A stretch of 64,000 nucleotides of DNA, taken from positions 30,593,360 to 30,657,359 of the forward strand of contig OX465583.1 of assembly GCA_950022655.1 (NCBI GenBank). Reading direction: 5' to 3'. Under the pieces are notes generated by a model, which saw only the letters and a program-made list of their open reading frames with translations, made no database searches and had not been told where the DNA came from. This document shows positions 45,190 through 56,886 of the stretch, in pieces; position 1 is the stretch's first letter; every line of letters begins with the position of its first letter. The stretch comes from Alentia gelatinosa (lineage: Eukaryota > Annelida > Polychaeta > Phyllodocida > Polynoidae). A program made the translations under genes and the position numbers.

Positions 45190-46311
45190 GGTTTGTAGCA
45201 ATAATACACATCCATAAGTTTCACTGCACGAAAACCACCATTTTACATATATATATATATACGCCATCGCGATAACGCACATATCAGCTGTATCGTGGCT
45301 TGTTTACATTTGTATACACCTCTTATACGCGTCTGTGTTTCGGGTGTCTACGAGACAGTTTCCAAATGTAGACATGCGCGACTTGGCTGTCTTTCACGCC
45401 TGGCGTATTTAAGATAAAACATACTCTGCGCAATATATATACGCCAGGCATATATATGATACCAAAAAAAAAAAATTGCGACCCGCGGCCCGCCCTGTCC
45501 TGTGGGTGTTGTTAGAGGATGCACCAACACTGACCCGCCACCTGCGACCTCACAACCCCACCCCCTACGGCCCCCCCAGCACCCCACGCCACCCCCAGCC
45601 AGCCTCAGTGAGAAGCCCCCCGCTGCCCGCCGCCCACCGTTCACCGCCCGCCGTCAGCCGCGTTTGTACAGGTTGACTCAGTTGGAAACCCTCCTCCAAC
45701 CCCAACCGCCCGCCCATGCCCGCCGCTGCCCGCCACGGGGTGTTATGGTTACACTTGTGCGGCCGCTTTCACACCTGTGCGGCCGCATTCACAGGGGGTA
45801 AGATGATTTCAGGATTCAACCTGAAGTTTGGAGAGGGTCATTATATAGTAAGCCTGAATGTCCACACATTGAAATGGTGTTTGAAAGTAAGATCTATTAG
45901 AGAAACTATTAAAAAAACAACATAATGCAAGGTTTACTATGTGTAATTAATCAATTTATACTTAATTAGGTTTTTATAAAATAAATTGGTAATATAAAAT
46001 TGCAATTTTCATATAATACAGACTTGGATGGTTGATGGCAAATGAAATATGCTACCAGTAGTGTCCCCAAGTGGCAGAGAATGGAACTTTTTGAGAGTGG
46101 TGTATATACAACGGAATCAGGCGTATATATGACGTATATAAGACAGCACCATGGACATGTATATACGCCACTAGATAAGGCGTCTACGAGATGGATAACA
46201 GGTCTAACTTCTAGACGCAAAATCCTACTGTTAGACGCGTTTCGCATACATATGTAAAGCGGTAGGTTTCGTGCAGTGTTTGCTATGGACACTTTGTATC
46301 AAGTGGATGAT
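45190..46311. mobile_element. 1.1-kb inverted-repeat element with GC-rich core
   Basis: The left segment TCCATAAGTTTCACTGCACG then AAAACCACCATTTTACATAT (45211-45250) is an ~80% match to the complement of the right segment at 46244-46286. The outer right side (CACTTTGTATCAAGTGGATG) matches the complement of the 12.2-kb copy's left end. Motifs GGCGTATA, TATACGCC, GGCGTCTA and TAGACGC recur in both halves in both orientations. The centre is a strikingly GC-rich segment. No transposase frame is seen. Confidence 0.6.
45476..45810. other. GC-rich core, possible captured cargo; i-motif/quadruplex tract
   Basis: C-rich on the plus strand, bordered on the left by a run of 12 A (45464-45475). The C runs at 45556-45596 (4, 5, 7, 4 and 5 long) give strong quadruplex potential on the minus strand. 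Two 20-bp direct repeats centred on GCGGCCGC start at 45754 and 45774. Frames in several phases stay open (66-99 codons) with Pro/Arg- or Gly-rich translations and no recognised domain, as expected from composition. From 46312 to 47518 nothing is recognised except a GC-richer patch near 47095-47260 with CCCATGCGCAGGG. Confidence 0.7.
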
Positions 46312-47513
46312 AAATAGGTACACAATCAGAGTTACCTGTAGGCTTGTGTAATATTGAGATGAAAATTAAAGGAAACATTGTTGATGAATGCATTTTAAGA
46401 GTCTCTTTCGAGTCACCCAGTTGTCAGAATGAAGCCGTTGACTAAACAACAGCATGTCCCTGTCATTAGGTTTCCTGGAAGCCAGAGATTTCAACATCTG
46501 CCTCCCCCAAAGAAGGATTTTGAGTTTGTTCATCTAAATACAAAACCCTGAACGTGCAATATTCACGTGGTACCACACAATGCGTTCTATAGGTGGGATT
46601 TTTAATACCTCCTAAATTGCCGAAAATAGGCTTATCTAAGACTGATGTTGTATGAACGTATCTCACCAATGTAAAAGTGACATTTTTGGTGCATCTTTTG
46701 ATATTTTTTCATTCCAACATAGGGTTTGTATAACTCTGAGGAATCTTCCCTTCTTTTTTTTCAAAATCTGGGAGGCACAATTTTGCGCCTATTGGTTCTA
46801 TCATGAGCAGAGCAGACAAATCCAAAAATCTAAGCAATTAATCATGAAAGCAATTGATCGTGAGTGACCCAAGGAAAAAGTACAAACTTTCGCAGATACT
46901 ACATAGTAATCATATTGATCAATTCAGACCCCGGATATGGGATACATTTCCGAAATTAACCAGATGTCGCCACAAATGTGGTATATCACACAAATTAACA
47001 CCTGTAATATCAGATTCATCTAACCCATCTACGGTAGAACACTAAAGAACCTCAGTCGTGTTTTGTACACAGTGACGTTTTAATCTCTGATGATGGATTG
47101 CCCGCTACGGGTCACGGAGATGGGCGCATTAGGTACCCGTCTGCCCATGCGCAGGGTGTGCGAGCTGGTTGTGTCTGAGGTCCGTTAAAAGCACCTCTAG
47201 CTTCTATCCCAAGTCTCGCAAGACTTGGACGTAAGCAGACGTGAGCTGCTCTGAGTAGCTGTGCACGCACGCAAACTGCTGCTCGGTTAGACTAAGATAT
47301 GGTGCAATGCTCGAGGCATCTGTGAGGTTCCTCCTACGGAGATGCTTTAAAGTTTAAAGAAAAGTTCAATAACTACATTCATCCTTGCAGAGACGATCTT
47401 CCATGATGAGGTCACAAACAACACTTACAATTGGACATTGACAATACCTCAAGACACCACGTGTGCTAATGCAAATACATGACAACAACTGTGCAATAAA
47501 TCCTAATTTACAT

Positions 47514-47518
<5 letters not shown>

Positions 47519-47557
<39 letters not shown>
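47519..47557. repeat. (AT)n microsatellite, 39 bp
   Basis: Uninterrupted AT. Confidence 0.95.
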
Positions 47558-47560
<3 letters not shown>

Positions 47561-47627
47561 TAGAAAGACATATCGGACCATTCACAACGTATCAGTGGAT
47601 TTGCTTTAAATGTGTTTAACTTTCCTG

Positions 47628-47992
47628 GGACCTGTTTCAGTAGTTTCTAGATGCTGTCTGTGACACCATATGGACATGTCAACACAAGTTGCGGCACTTA
47701 GGACAAGACAGACCCCAAACACGGTGTGTCCGGTTTCAAAAGTATTAGACAATCTCACTCACTTCAAGTAGGAATTAAGCAATGCAACTTTAACACAAGT
47801 AAGGGATACATATCATATATAATCGTACCAAATATGGAGAATATTTGCCACCTCGATCCGCTGATATTTGACATCAACTGTGACATGCGTTTTGAAACCC
47901 GACAACAATTGTTTTGCTGTTGCTTGCACTGTTGGTGCCGCTGATAATGTTTGTCGAGGCCTAATGTTACGAAACTACTGAAATAGGGCCCA
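47628..47992. mobile_element. Family 2 DNA transposon, CAGTAG subtype
   Basis: GGGACCTGTTTCAGTAGTTT on the left, and ACGAAACTACTGAAAT then AGGGCCC on the right. The body is homologous to 49294-49592 (GATCCGCTGATATTTG, TTGCACTGTTGGTGCCGCT). It lies in the opposite orientation to the 2.4- and 22.5-kb copies. It is ~65 bp longer than the 49.3-kb copy, with additions around ACATCAACTGTGACATG. Non-coding. Confidence 0.8.
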
Positions 47993-48056
47993 GATGATTG
48001 TAGTCCCAATCCTTTATGTCACATGACGTGATTGCTATAAAGATTCTGCTAGCAGC

Positions 48057-48323
48057 TCAGGATCCTCGCTTTGAGAGTGGTAGGGAGTTGTAGAAAAGCT
48101 GGTATGGGCTATACCAAGTAGAGATCTGTGCCTGACCATCTAGAATCGCCACCCCCACCACACCCTCCTCCACCTGTGTATCAAAATCCAAAAAGCTGAC
48201 AAAATGCATCCAAGCAGCGTAAAGCCGCTGTAGAGAGGCCAATTCGGGGAAAGTTAACTGGCCGGGATAGACCTCACCATTGCTTAAGAACCTATTCCCC
48301 AGATGGGGAACAAACCCATTCAC
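48057..48323 (-). CDS. Candidate exon, function unknown
   Basis: An 88-codon minus-strand frame includes NGFVPHLGNRFLSNGEVYPG and LASLQRLYAAWMHFVSFLDF. Its mix of residues looks more protein-like than most frames here. It is preceded on the minus strand by CAATTTTACAG, a possible splice acceptor, and there is no ATG at its start, so it would be an internal or last exon ending in TGA. I recognise no domain, no second exon could be matched, and it lies among transposons. Chance or an old transposon remnant is equally possible. Confidence 0.18.
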   Translation of the reverse strand: MNGFVPHLGNRFLSNGEVYPGQLTFPELASLQRLYAAWMHFVSFLDFDTQVEEGVVGVAILDGQAQISTWYSPYQLFYNSLPLSKRGS

Positions 48324-48630
48324 TGTAAAATTGACTGGGCATGAAATAAATATACATTGTCAGTGCATCCATTATCTTCTGCGCGGGGCACCTTGGATTT
48401 AAGGGAAGGCCGTTTATATGGCGAGGGCCACGCTATAATCATCACAGTTAGCCAAATTTCTACAATCGCTGACGAAATTATTGCTCAGTAATACTAGGTG
48501 ATAAAATGTCAAAGATGTATGGCTGAAAAATATGCATACTGACATATTTCTCCATTAAAGGCAAAAGATAACTAAGTCATGGGGAAAAGCACTCTTATAG
48601 ATCTATAAGATACAGATACTATCGTAAAAC

Positions 48631-48771
48631 TGGATGAGTTTTGTTTTTCGCCACCGTATGCCACGACTGAAGTTTGGCACAGTGATTTCACGAGTAGAGG
48701 CGAAGCCGGGTGAAGTCCGGAGCCAAAACTCCAGGAGTGGCATGCGGTGGCCACGATTAAAACGAATCAGG
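48631..48771. repeat. Fold-back repeat with ~48-bp arms
   Basis: The left arm (48631-48678) contains CGCCACCGTATGCCACGACT and GTTTGGC. The right arm (48722-48771) contains GCCAAAACTCC and GTGGCATGCGGTGGCCACGA. They pair with several mismatches. GTATGCCAC appears in both arms and again in the adjoining element at 48778. Confidence 0.75.
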
Positions 48772-48777
48772 TTTTGA

Positions 48778-48924
48778 TTTTATCCTACCCCGTCTCCTCG
48801 ATATTGGAAAATTACGTGATAAAAATTCTGTATGCCACTAGTGGCATATAAAACTTCGTATGCCAGTTAACGTGTCATACGGGAACTCAATGTTAAGGGA
48901 TTTTATATTAGGGGTAGGATAAAA
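48778..48924. mobile_element. 147-bp element with perfect 14-bp inverted ends
   Basis: TTTTATCCTACCCC (48778-48791) and GGGGTAGGATAAAA (48911-48924). Inside is the 18-bp perfect palindrome TATGCCACTAGTGGCATA (48831-48848), followed by TATGCCA and its inverted variant TGTCATAC. A TTTATCCTACCCC segment also occurs at about 32011. Non-coding. Confidence 0.75.
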
Positions 48925-49293
48925 CTAGGGCATAAGTGTCATTTTCATTTTTAGGTATACGATACACTATTCGGGACATTGCATCGATACCAGTACACAT
49001 AAAACAACAATGCATTTTTTCAGCCACTGAAAACTCTGTTCCAAGTCATACACTTAAATCTAATCGAAAATCACCAAATTTTCAGTGCATACGGGCATAT
49101 TTATCTTCCATAAGTGGCTATGTAATTCAAAAATTTAAAAGTTTTTTTTATCATATCTGAACGTACCAGGAGCTCAGTGGAGTTTGGCCCTACGCCTGTT
49201 GTTTCCTCTTTGGACCTCTGGTGGGTTTCGCATTGTTGTGTTGTAGTCGTGCTCTCACTAACCATGAGACGGTGATCCTGAGGTGCTGGATCT

Positions 49294-49592
49294 GGGACCT
49301 GTTTCAGTAGTTTCATGACATGTCTAGATGGCGTCTGTGACACCATACGGACAGATCACAAGAATGCAATCGATGACACGCGGAATTTCACTCACTTCCC
49401 GTTGTAATTAAGCGATGACACTTTAACATGAGTAGGGAATACATATAACCTATGATTGTTCCAAATATGAAGAAGACTGGCCACTCCGATCCGCTGATAT
49501 TTGCTAGACCTTTTCCGCTGTTCCTTGCACTGTTGGTGCCGCTGTTGATGTCTGTTTAGGCCTAATGTCACGAAACTACTGAAACAGGTCCC
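49294..49592. mobile_element. Family 2 DNA transposon, CAGTAG subtype
   Basis: GGGACCTGTTTCAGTAGTTT at the left and ACGAAACTACTGAAACAGGT then CCC at the right. Body homologous to 47628-47992. The right flank TGGTCAGTG resembles TGGTCACTG at the 22.5-kb copy, so the true inverted end may extend beyond GGGACC. Non-coding. Confidence 0.85.
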
Positions 49593-51935
49593 TGGTCAGT
49601 GAATCTCCAACCCTGTGCGAACCCTCCCTCTGCGACCAAATACTTCCTTTCTTCACCTCCTGTCTGCACTTGATAAGGTTTCGCTCTGTCCGTTAACGGG
49701 GTGTCCGTTAGGCAGGGTTCTACTGTAATTCTATTGATGCGCTTCTACCATCAGTTAAAAGTCATGTTTGAAGTCGCATTTAATATTTACTTTCATTGAT
49801 CTGGTTGCCAGATTGACAGAGGTTCATATTTAAAACCAAACCTCTGCTGGGAGTTTCACCAAAGGCAGTTCAGAAATCAGACCAGCAAATGTTTTTTCAG
49901 AGATTTACACGTGTTGTCCTTGGCGATCGGTCAAATCCCATCGCCCTTTTCACTGAAAAAGGAATGGTGAAAGCCTTTACGATGAATTGATTCCTCACCC
50001 GAAAATGAAAGAAAAAAAGATAATACCGAGTATTATTGCTGGTGCACTCTTCTGAATGAAAAAGACAAATACACTTCTAAACACAGAAGCATCGTTAAAA
50101 GGGATTGGAAAAAATCTAAAGAAAATAAATCTCGACAAGGCCCTCGAAGCTGAGCCAACAATCACAGGATTCCATAACTCCTCTCTTTTGCCAAATACAA
50201 TATTCTCATTCCGGAAAAAGGACAGGTAAAGCGAATCATATTGCATGTAGCTAAGCATGCATAATTACTTCATAATTTACCATCGGATACCTTGTTGGTC
50301 CGATGTTAACTCGTTTTGACCTAAACCCACGATGGTAAGAAATATAATAATGTGAAACTACGCGTTTTATTGGATACATATCTCAAAGCCTTTTGTAATG
50401 AGTTTATTATAACGTCCAATATGTATTTCAACTCTTCCAATGGGTAGCTTAAAAATGCAAAACCTATCGAGATCTGAAATTCTAAACCATGTAGATATGA
50501 GATGATATTTAAATATAGTCATTATCCAGGATGGGAAACCAGTAATGAAGGCTTGGGATAAAATTATTTACTAAATGAATCGAATTATACAAGAGAAGAT
50601 AAGATGGAGAAAATAGCCAGATTTTTATATTTTGGGATGATAAAATAAGATACATTAAGATAATTGCTATTATGCTTGAAGAAGGGACAACGGTGCAGAG
50701 TGTCTCTGGTATGAATCATGCAATGATTGAATTTGTGTTTGTTCGTTTCATGGCCAAGGCTCTTGAGGGTATATAGGGATTAGCTCAAAAGTGGGTCACT
50801 TCATAATACCTGGTAATTTCTAACCTTTTGATATAACTAAGTTTACTAGCTTGTATTTACATATTTTTATCAAGCCAATCGTTCCAAACTCTTCGTAATA
50901 ACATCGCCTCGGAAAACAAGGATAATATCGGAATTTCTACCGAAGACATGGTAGCATATGGATAACAAAAGATGGACAGTCTAGGCAAGTTTGCATAGAA
51001 GGATGTTTTTTTTGTCAGTACCGAATGAGCTAACTAAAACGCAGTCGTTCTGCATAAAAGCCGGAGTCATTACCCCATATTTTTCATGTGGAATTTACTG
51101 CTTCTGAGAGACCGAGAAAACCTTTTAAAAATATACTCAACGTTATTGGCAGCGGAATGGGACTGGGATGTGTGGGGAGGCTTGAACCATTGTTTTTTGG
51201 TGTGTATGAGACCCATTTTAGTTGTTCTTGTTTTACTTAAGAACAAATTATTCTTTAAACTGAAAATTAAAACAAGGATTTCCTTTGAAAAGAAGAAAAC
51301 TGCCATCTCTTGACATATCAACAAATTTCAATACACACAAACCTTGACATCACCGACTGACAAAAAACGTCATGAACCAAAAGGAGTAAAAACTGATCAC
51401 CAATTGTCTGCGTCACCAATAGACTGTACCGATCATTTGGGCCCCAACCACTGACTTTTCTTTTATAGCTGGGGAATACAAGTAATAGAGGTCTTTATTA
51501 GGCAATGAAAGGCTCAATACGGACGCATATACTGAAGCTATAACAAAGACCAAAGATAGGCTGGATATGAAGCTGGTAAGATGTGAATGAAACCACAGTG
51601 CCAAGGGACAAACTCTTCAGACTTTCATAGTCACCTAAACACAGGGGTGAAGATGAACACTAAAGGAATAAGCTCTAAAAGCATGGAAGAATGTGAGAGC
51701 TTTGATAAGGTAGGGCGTGGAGACAACTATAGAGACACTTACGGAAGCAAGGCTCGCGAATTGCCCTTCGGATGCTCCCAATCAAACACAAACTGCCAAC
51801 CATCAACAGTCCCACACCCTTGGGATGTAGGAATTTGATCCAAGTAGAGGCAGCCAGGCTATTGTCTAGCCGCTATGGATCAATCACATTACCCATCACT
51901 CGGCTCCTGCAGCCACCAGGCGGCGTTAGTTAGGC
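49593..51935. other. 2.3 kb, nothing recognised
   Basis: AT-rich DNA with only short frames. The Lys/Phe-rich frames at 51070-51324 (both strands) are compositional. Confidence 0.5.
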
Positions 51936-51951
51936 GGGAAGGGAGGGGGGG
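51936..51951 (+). other. G-run with quadruplex potential
   Basis: GGGAAGGGAGGGGGGG. Confidence 0.6.
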
Positions 51952-52034
51952 TCTTCCGGTGTGAAACCCGCCAAGCTTTGATCCGAGTTCCCCGCAGGTA
52001 TTGACAAATATCCAGACAAGCAGGCGCGTGGGAA

Positions 52035-52780
52035 GGGCATCATCGCCTGCCTGTCACGCTTCGGGCCTGTGTCTAAAGCTGGGATCTGGGGACGATCCAA
52101 GGACACAGGGTGTGGGGTGCAGCAGATGGGGTGTCAGGTTTAACCCTTTTTTGTTGCAATGGCCTGCAGTTAGATTTCTTGTGATGGTGGGAATTTCGTC
52201 GGTGAGGATGCACTTGTCAGAGATCCACTCTGTCTCTGGGATATTTGATGGCAAAGTGCCTATGATTGCTCTTTAGGCATCTCCAGCTCTTTCATCATGA
52301 GTATATTTAGATAATATTGCATATTCCCCTATGGTTATTTTTGGGCATTCTACCCGGAAGGGCATCATTGTTCACCTATCACGCATTTTGGCTTTTTTCT
52401 AAATCTGAGATCTGGGGACGATCCGAGGGCACAGAGTGTGGAGAAAGGCAAGATTGGGTGTCAGGTCTGACATATTTTTTGTTGTAATGGCCTGCAGTTA
52501 GGCTTCTTGTGACAATGGGACTTTTGTCAATGAGGATCCAGTTGTCAGAGGTAATCTAAATGTTGCAGCACTCATATGTGATATATGTATTTTCCACTGG
52601 AGTTACTTTTTGGGATCTCTCATAGAATGGCATAATCACCTGCCAATTATACTTTTGGCCTGTGTCTTATTTTCCAATTCGGGGACGATCCGAAGGCACC
52701 AGGTGTGGAAGATGGCAGGTTTTTGATTCGTAGGATAATGGGAATTTTGTCAGTGTGCATCCACCTGTCCGAATTGGGAT
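52035..52780 (+). repeat. Three diverged tandem units of ~270-330 bp
   Basis: Unit starts near 52035, 52361 and 52627, each GGGCATCAT or GGCATAAT-like. Each contains GGGGACGATCC, a GGTGTGG or AGTGTGG block and GTCA-TGTGCATCC or equivalents. The first two share ATGGCCTGCAGTTAG and TTCTTGTGA. The third is truncated. No coding frame. Confidence 0.8.
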
Positions 52781-52908
52781 TTGGTGCTCTGTCTATATGA
52801 ATATCTGGCGTTATGGGTGCCAGATCTTTTAGAAAAGGTACTTGTATCTATGATTACGTCTTTCATTCTCTCACTCTGAATACTCATTGGTGTCATTTGC
52901 CTTTTCTT

Positions 52909-53195
52909 ATCTGTGCCTTTAGATATCCCTGGATCTTTCATTGTTTACAAACGGTTTTATGCAGTGTCATTGCATCGTTCACTATTAGCACCTTTGGTCA
53001 TAATTGTGTCTTCTACTATCTGAGCCTTAAGCATTATTGCATCTTCCATGATGCGTACCTTTAGGCATCATTGTAGCTAACACTACGTGTACCTTTAGGC
53101 TCAACTACTTATATTGTGTATACTTTTAGGCAACACTGTGTCTCTTGCTGTGAGCACCATAATTGGATTGTTCACGCTGAACACTTTTCGGCACC
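52909..53195 (+). repeat. 34-bp minisatellite, ~8 units
   Basis: Units of about 34 bp start near GTACCTTTAGGCATCATTGT and continue with a TCTT-CACTATG-like half. They are strongly diverged. CTTTAGGCATC also occurs at about 52272 inside the preceding tandem block. Confidence 0.75.
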
Positions 53196-54529
53196 AACTG
53201 CATGTGTTTCCCTGTACCTAAATACCTACAGATATCTGATTCTGCAAGCGGATGGAGACACCATGCTATTTGTTAGTGTCTGTAGGTATCTTGGTGGGGA
53301 GACAGTGAGGAGAATATCGGCTCCACTCAGTGGATGCCTCTATCCATTCTGTAATATCCGGCTGGTAGAACTGATGGAGGCGAGTGAGTATTTTTATCCA
53401 ATGCCAGGGCCTGGCGCTGCTTGCTAGGGAGGAACAGAGACACAATAATAACACACTGCGCGTTGTCGGTGCGTCCATCTCGCATCTTCTCACTGGGCCT
53501 ATGCCTTTTCTGCAAATATTCGCCCTTGCCTTGAAGCATTGAGCTACATACTAATGGGTGCTCTAAAGCCTTTAAGAATAAAACTGGCAAAGTGTATTTA
53601 ACATAACATTGTTTTGCGCACATTACCCACTAGAAGCTTTTGTCTTTTTTCTCACAGCTTGGAGACGGATGGGAACTGTATACCTGGAAGGAAAAACGCT
53701 AATAGAGCCGATGACAAGCTATGATCGGGTTGCACCGAGGGGGGTTGGCTTATTTGCGACGAGATGGTGTGCTGATTCGAAGTCAGACATTAGTGAAAGG
53801 TTCTCAGTCGAAGTCCCCTGCGTGCAGTTTGCTGAATATTTTAATGCCGTGTTGGGAACTTGAAACCATCTATGCTCTTCTTACCAGACGGTGGATCAGT
53901 TGTACCCGTACATAATGTGTGCTTAGATCTGTTTCCTTCCATTGGGTTTACTTTTCTGAATCCTTCCGTCTTTCGTCCTATATCTATCTATCGATAGAAG
54001 TGCACCAAAGCTGGCATGGTCGTAGTTATTTTCCATGATAATTCTCAGACCTGCCTAATTGTCTTTCCACTGACTTTCTATTCTATTTCTTGGTCACAAA
54101 TAACTGCTTTATCTATCTTTAGAAGTGACAATACATTATATTGCCTACATACGTCTCCATTCTTGATATTCTTTTATACATTCTGCTTCACTTTAACTCT
54201 GTTACATCAGTTACATATGTTTTATGAAGTATACGACATGGCCCTGGCTTTTGTTATGACGTAAAACACATTGAACCAACATATAATAGGGGTCGTTATA
54301 AAGCCTGGATCGGATAGTTGGAGTGACAACAAAGTCTCTTTATGACACTCGGAGTGTCACATTAGGAACGGGTGTAATCCTCAGTTTATTTTTAGGATAA
54401 TCTTTGAATCATACTAGTACAGATTTAGATTCAATACAATTTTTCAGGTTATACCATGCCATTGACAATATCCTCATCCTTATGAATTGATATAGACACA
54501 GTTGCCACAACTGTGTGGAAAATACTCCA

Positions 54530-54531
<2 letters not shown>
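53196..54531. other. Unannotated stretch
   Basis: A 17-bp palindrome TGACACTCGGAGTGTCA lies at 54343-54359. Several 64-103-codon frames are unrecognisable. Confidence 0.45.

Positions 54532-54587
<56 letters not shown>
54532..54587. repeat. (AT)n microsatellite, 56 bp
   Basis: Uninterrupted AT. The stretch 54588-55317 shows nothing recognised. Confidence 0.97.
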
Positions 54588-54589
<2 letters not shown>

Positions 54590-55317
54590 AAACACATTCC
54601 ATATGGTAGCAACTAAGAACATGATGATCTCTAGCTAATGTACTTTAATCTAAGTATGATTAGAGGTTGGCAACTCTCTTGTTGCATCTCTCTCCTTGAC
54701 TCAATCAATAGCTACAGAATAATTGCAAGATTATGTAGAGGATAAACCAAAACTACCTTCATCAAGCTTTGCTCTGTCTTTCCTCACAGTTCATTTACCC
54801 CAAACACAGTTTCAACTTTTATCAATCTACTTTCGGCTTCTCTGTGTAACGACTCCTTTCCCCCTCACACAGAAATCGGATAAAGATTCCTCCTATTACA
54901 TCGTGAACGATCTACACCTGCTTTACTCCTGACGCCCCCAGACAGTTCCTGGTCCTCCACTAAATCCCCACCATCCCCCAGGTCCCAGAGACATCCGGGA
55001 AATGTGTTCACCAGTTTGCTTCCTCAGGCGGCCTTCTGTATTTTTGTAACTAGATCAGTATTGACGCGGTGAGATACTCACTGAAAATGAATACTTTCCC
55101 ATAAAAAGTGTTTGCAGCCCGTAGAGAATCCTGCAATCTACATCTCCCTCTAATAACAATACTCTCTTTGATTCTGGGTAAAATGTCTCGACATGGTTAC
55201 TGTACTTAACGGCTACTTTTCTTTTAGATTCAACTTGATCAAACTATCTGTATACTTTGTGATATTACCAGCATTTGTGCTATTCTCAATCTTTTGATCT
55301 GATATTGGTAGGTATTG

Positions 55318-55365
55318 GTATATACATATACATATACATATATATATATAAATATATATATATGT
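55318..55365. repeat. Imperfect (AT)n / CATATA repeat
   Basis: TATACATATACATATACATA followed by AT units with single interruptions. Confidence 0.85.
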
Positions 55366-56886
55366 ATATTACATTAGGCCCGGCGTTCACTGAGCTCGAT
55401 ACCCTATACGATAGACCTCACAACGCGATATCAATTTTGTGTCTAGAGATGCATCATACAGCCCATCATAGTGTATCGGGGTCTCAGTTGACGCCGGGCC
55501 ATAGGACGCATAGCTAGCCCCTTCTACATTTGGAGCGCGATTTCTTTTATCGCTACTCTTTTATTGCTGGAAATTTCCCACTCAGTGTGTCCTTAGCAAT
55601 TCTCCTGAGTCAGATAATGAATATAAATCGCCCTTATGGGAACAGTATAACACCTGGCGCTCTACTATTACTGTTAACAGTCCACTGAGAACGTGCTCCT
55701 ACATGCCTGTACTCGTCCAAAGACTGTTAACAGTCTCCGGACTCACATAAGGAAGTCATTATCCTCACCAATAACAGAGTGCTCCTTTGGGGAGGCATGC
55801 TTAAATCGTATTCGGACCTTGTTATCTATCACTCCCTTTGGCTACTGAGATTGAAGGGGAGGGTCTGGTGGTAATAATGTCCCAGGGGAATGGACTTTTG
55901 TCACGTGATGCTAGGCTGCAGAAAGGATGAAGGGCTCTCTGGGTATTCTCTCGTGGAAAGGGACAGAGGGATGTCCTTCATGGCCGATAGTTTTCTATTA
56001 GATGTAGCCATTTTTCAACGGCTCAGACTTCGTGCAGGAAACTCAGGAAACATTTTTCCTCCGAAAGAGTGTTGTTAGGTGATAATAAATCAGACACACT
56101 AAGTATATACGTATCCAGGTATAGCACAGTCAAACTTATATGAATCAGTGCCCCTTTCACACCACAGGCACGTTGTTGTCAGAACTCATAATTCGACTAT
56201 TTGATCACGTGATATGATTTGCATAGGTGAGGTGGACATAACAGCTTAGTGAACGTTTTCTATTCCTGGAATGGAGGGAAAAGTTCTGGAATGATCCAAA
56301 ATGTCCCTGATTATGGGGTGGTCGCATCAATTAGGATTAGTGACATGGGAGTCTTCTTTATATAAGCTAGTAAAGTGGAAAGAACACTGATTGGGAGTTG
56401 TCTCTGTTAATTCTATGAATTCCCAGACTGCCAGTACTTGCCCCGACACTGTTAGGCGGTAGGGAGTGAGTAATTGGGCCGTCCATGCCCAGACGTAGTC
56501 TGTTTCTTTATATCCCGATCTTGCAAAGCCTTATCCATAAGTAATTACCACCTCTGCCTAGGGATTCCACCATAATATCAAGGAGCACAGTAACCGAAAC
56601 ATTTCTTCGAGTTCGAACTATAGATGATCTTGATTCACAAAAAGCATAAATATGACTATTTTCTAAAAAAGTTTTACCTATTTGTCCTTCAGAAAGGCGA
56701 AGACTGGAAAGAAATGTCAAAGCCATAGCCGGCAGACATTGGATTACCAAGAAGAAACCTATAACCAACTGGTAAGCCGCAATAATTACAGCTTTGTTTA
56801 GTTGACAATTATATTTTGTTTCCCTTTTGTGCTGTCTAAATGAACTGTCGCGACCGTATGATGGAAAATTCTATATTGTATTAAAC
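55366..56886. other. Unannotated stretch
   Basis: No gene or repeat recognised. ACTGTTAACAGT-type words recur near 55671-55733. Confidence 0.45.

Noticed and set aside
47095..47260. CpG-richer patch with CCCATGCGCAGGG as a promoter
   Set aside because: Short, with no associated frame or splice site. A motif alone is not enough.
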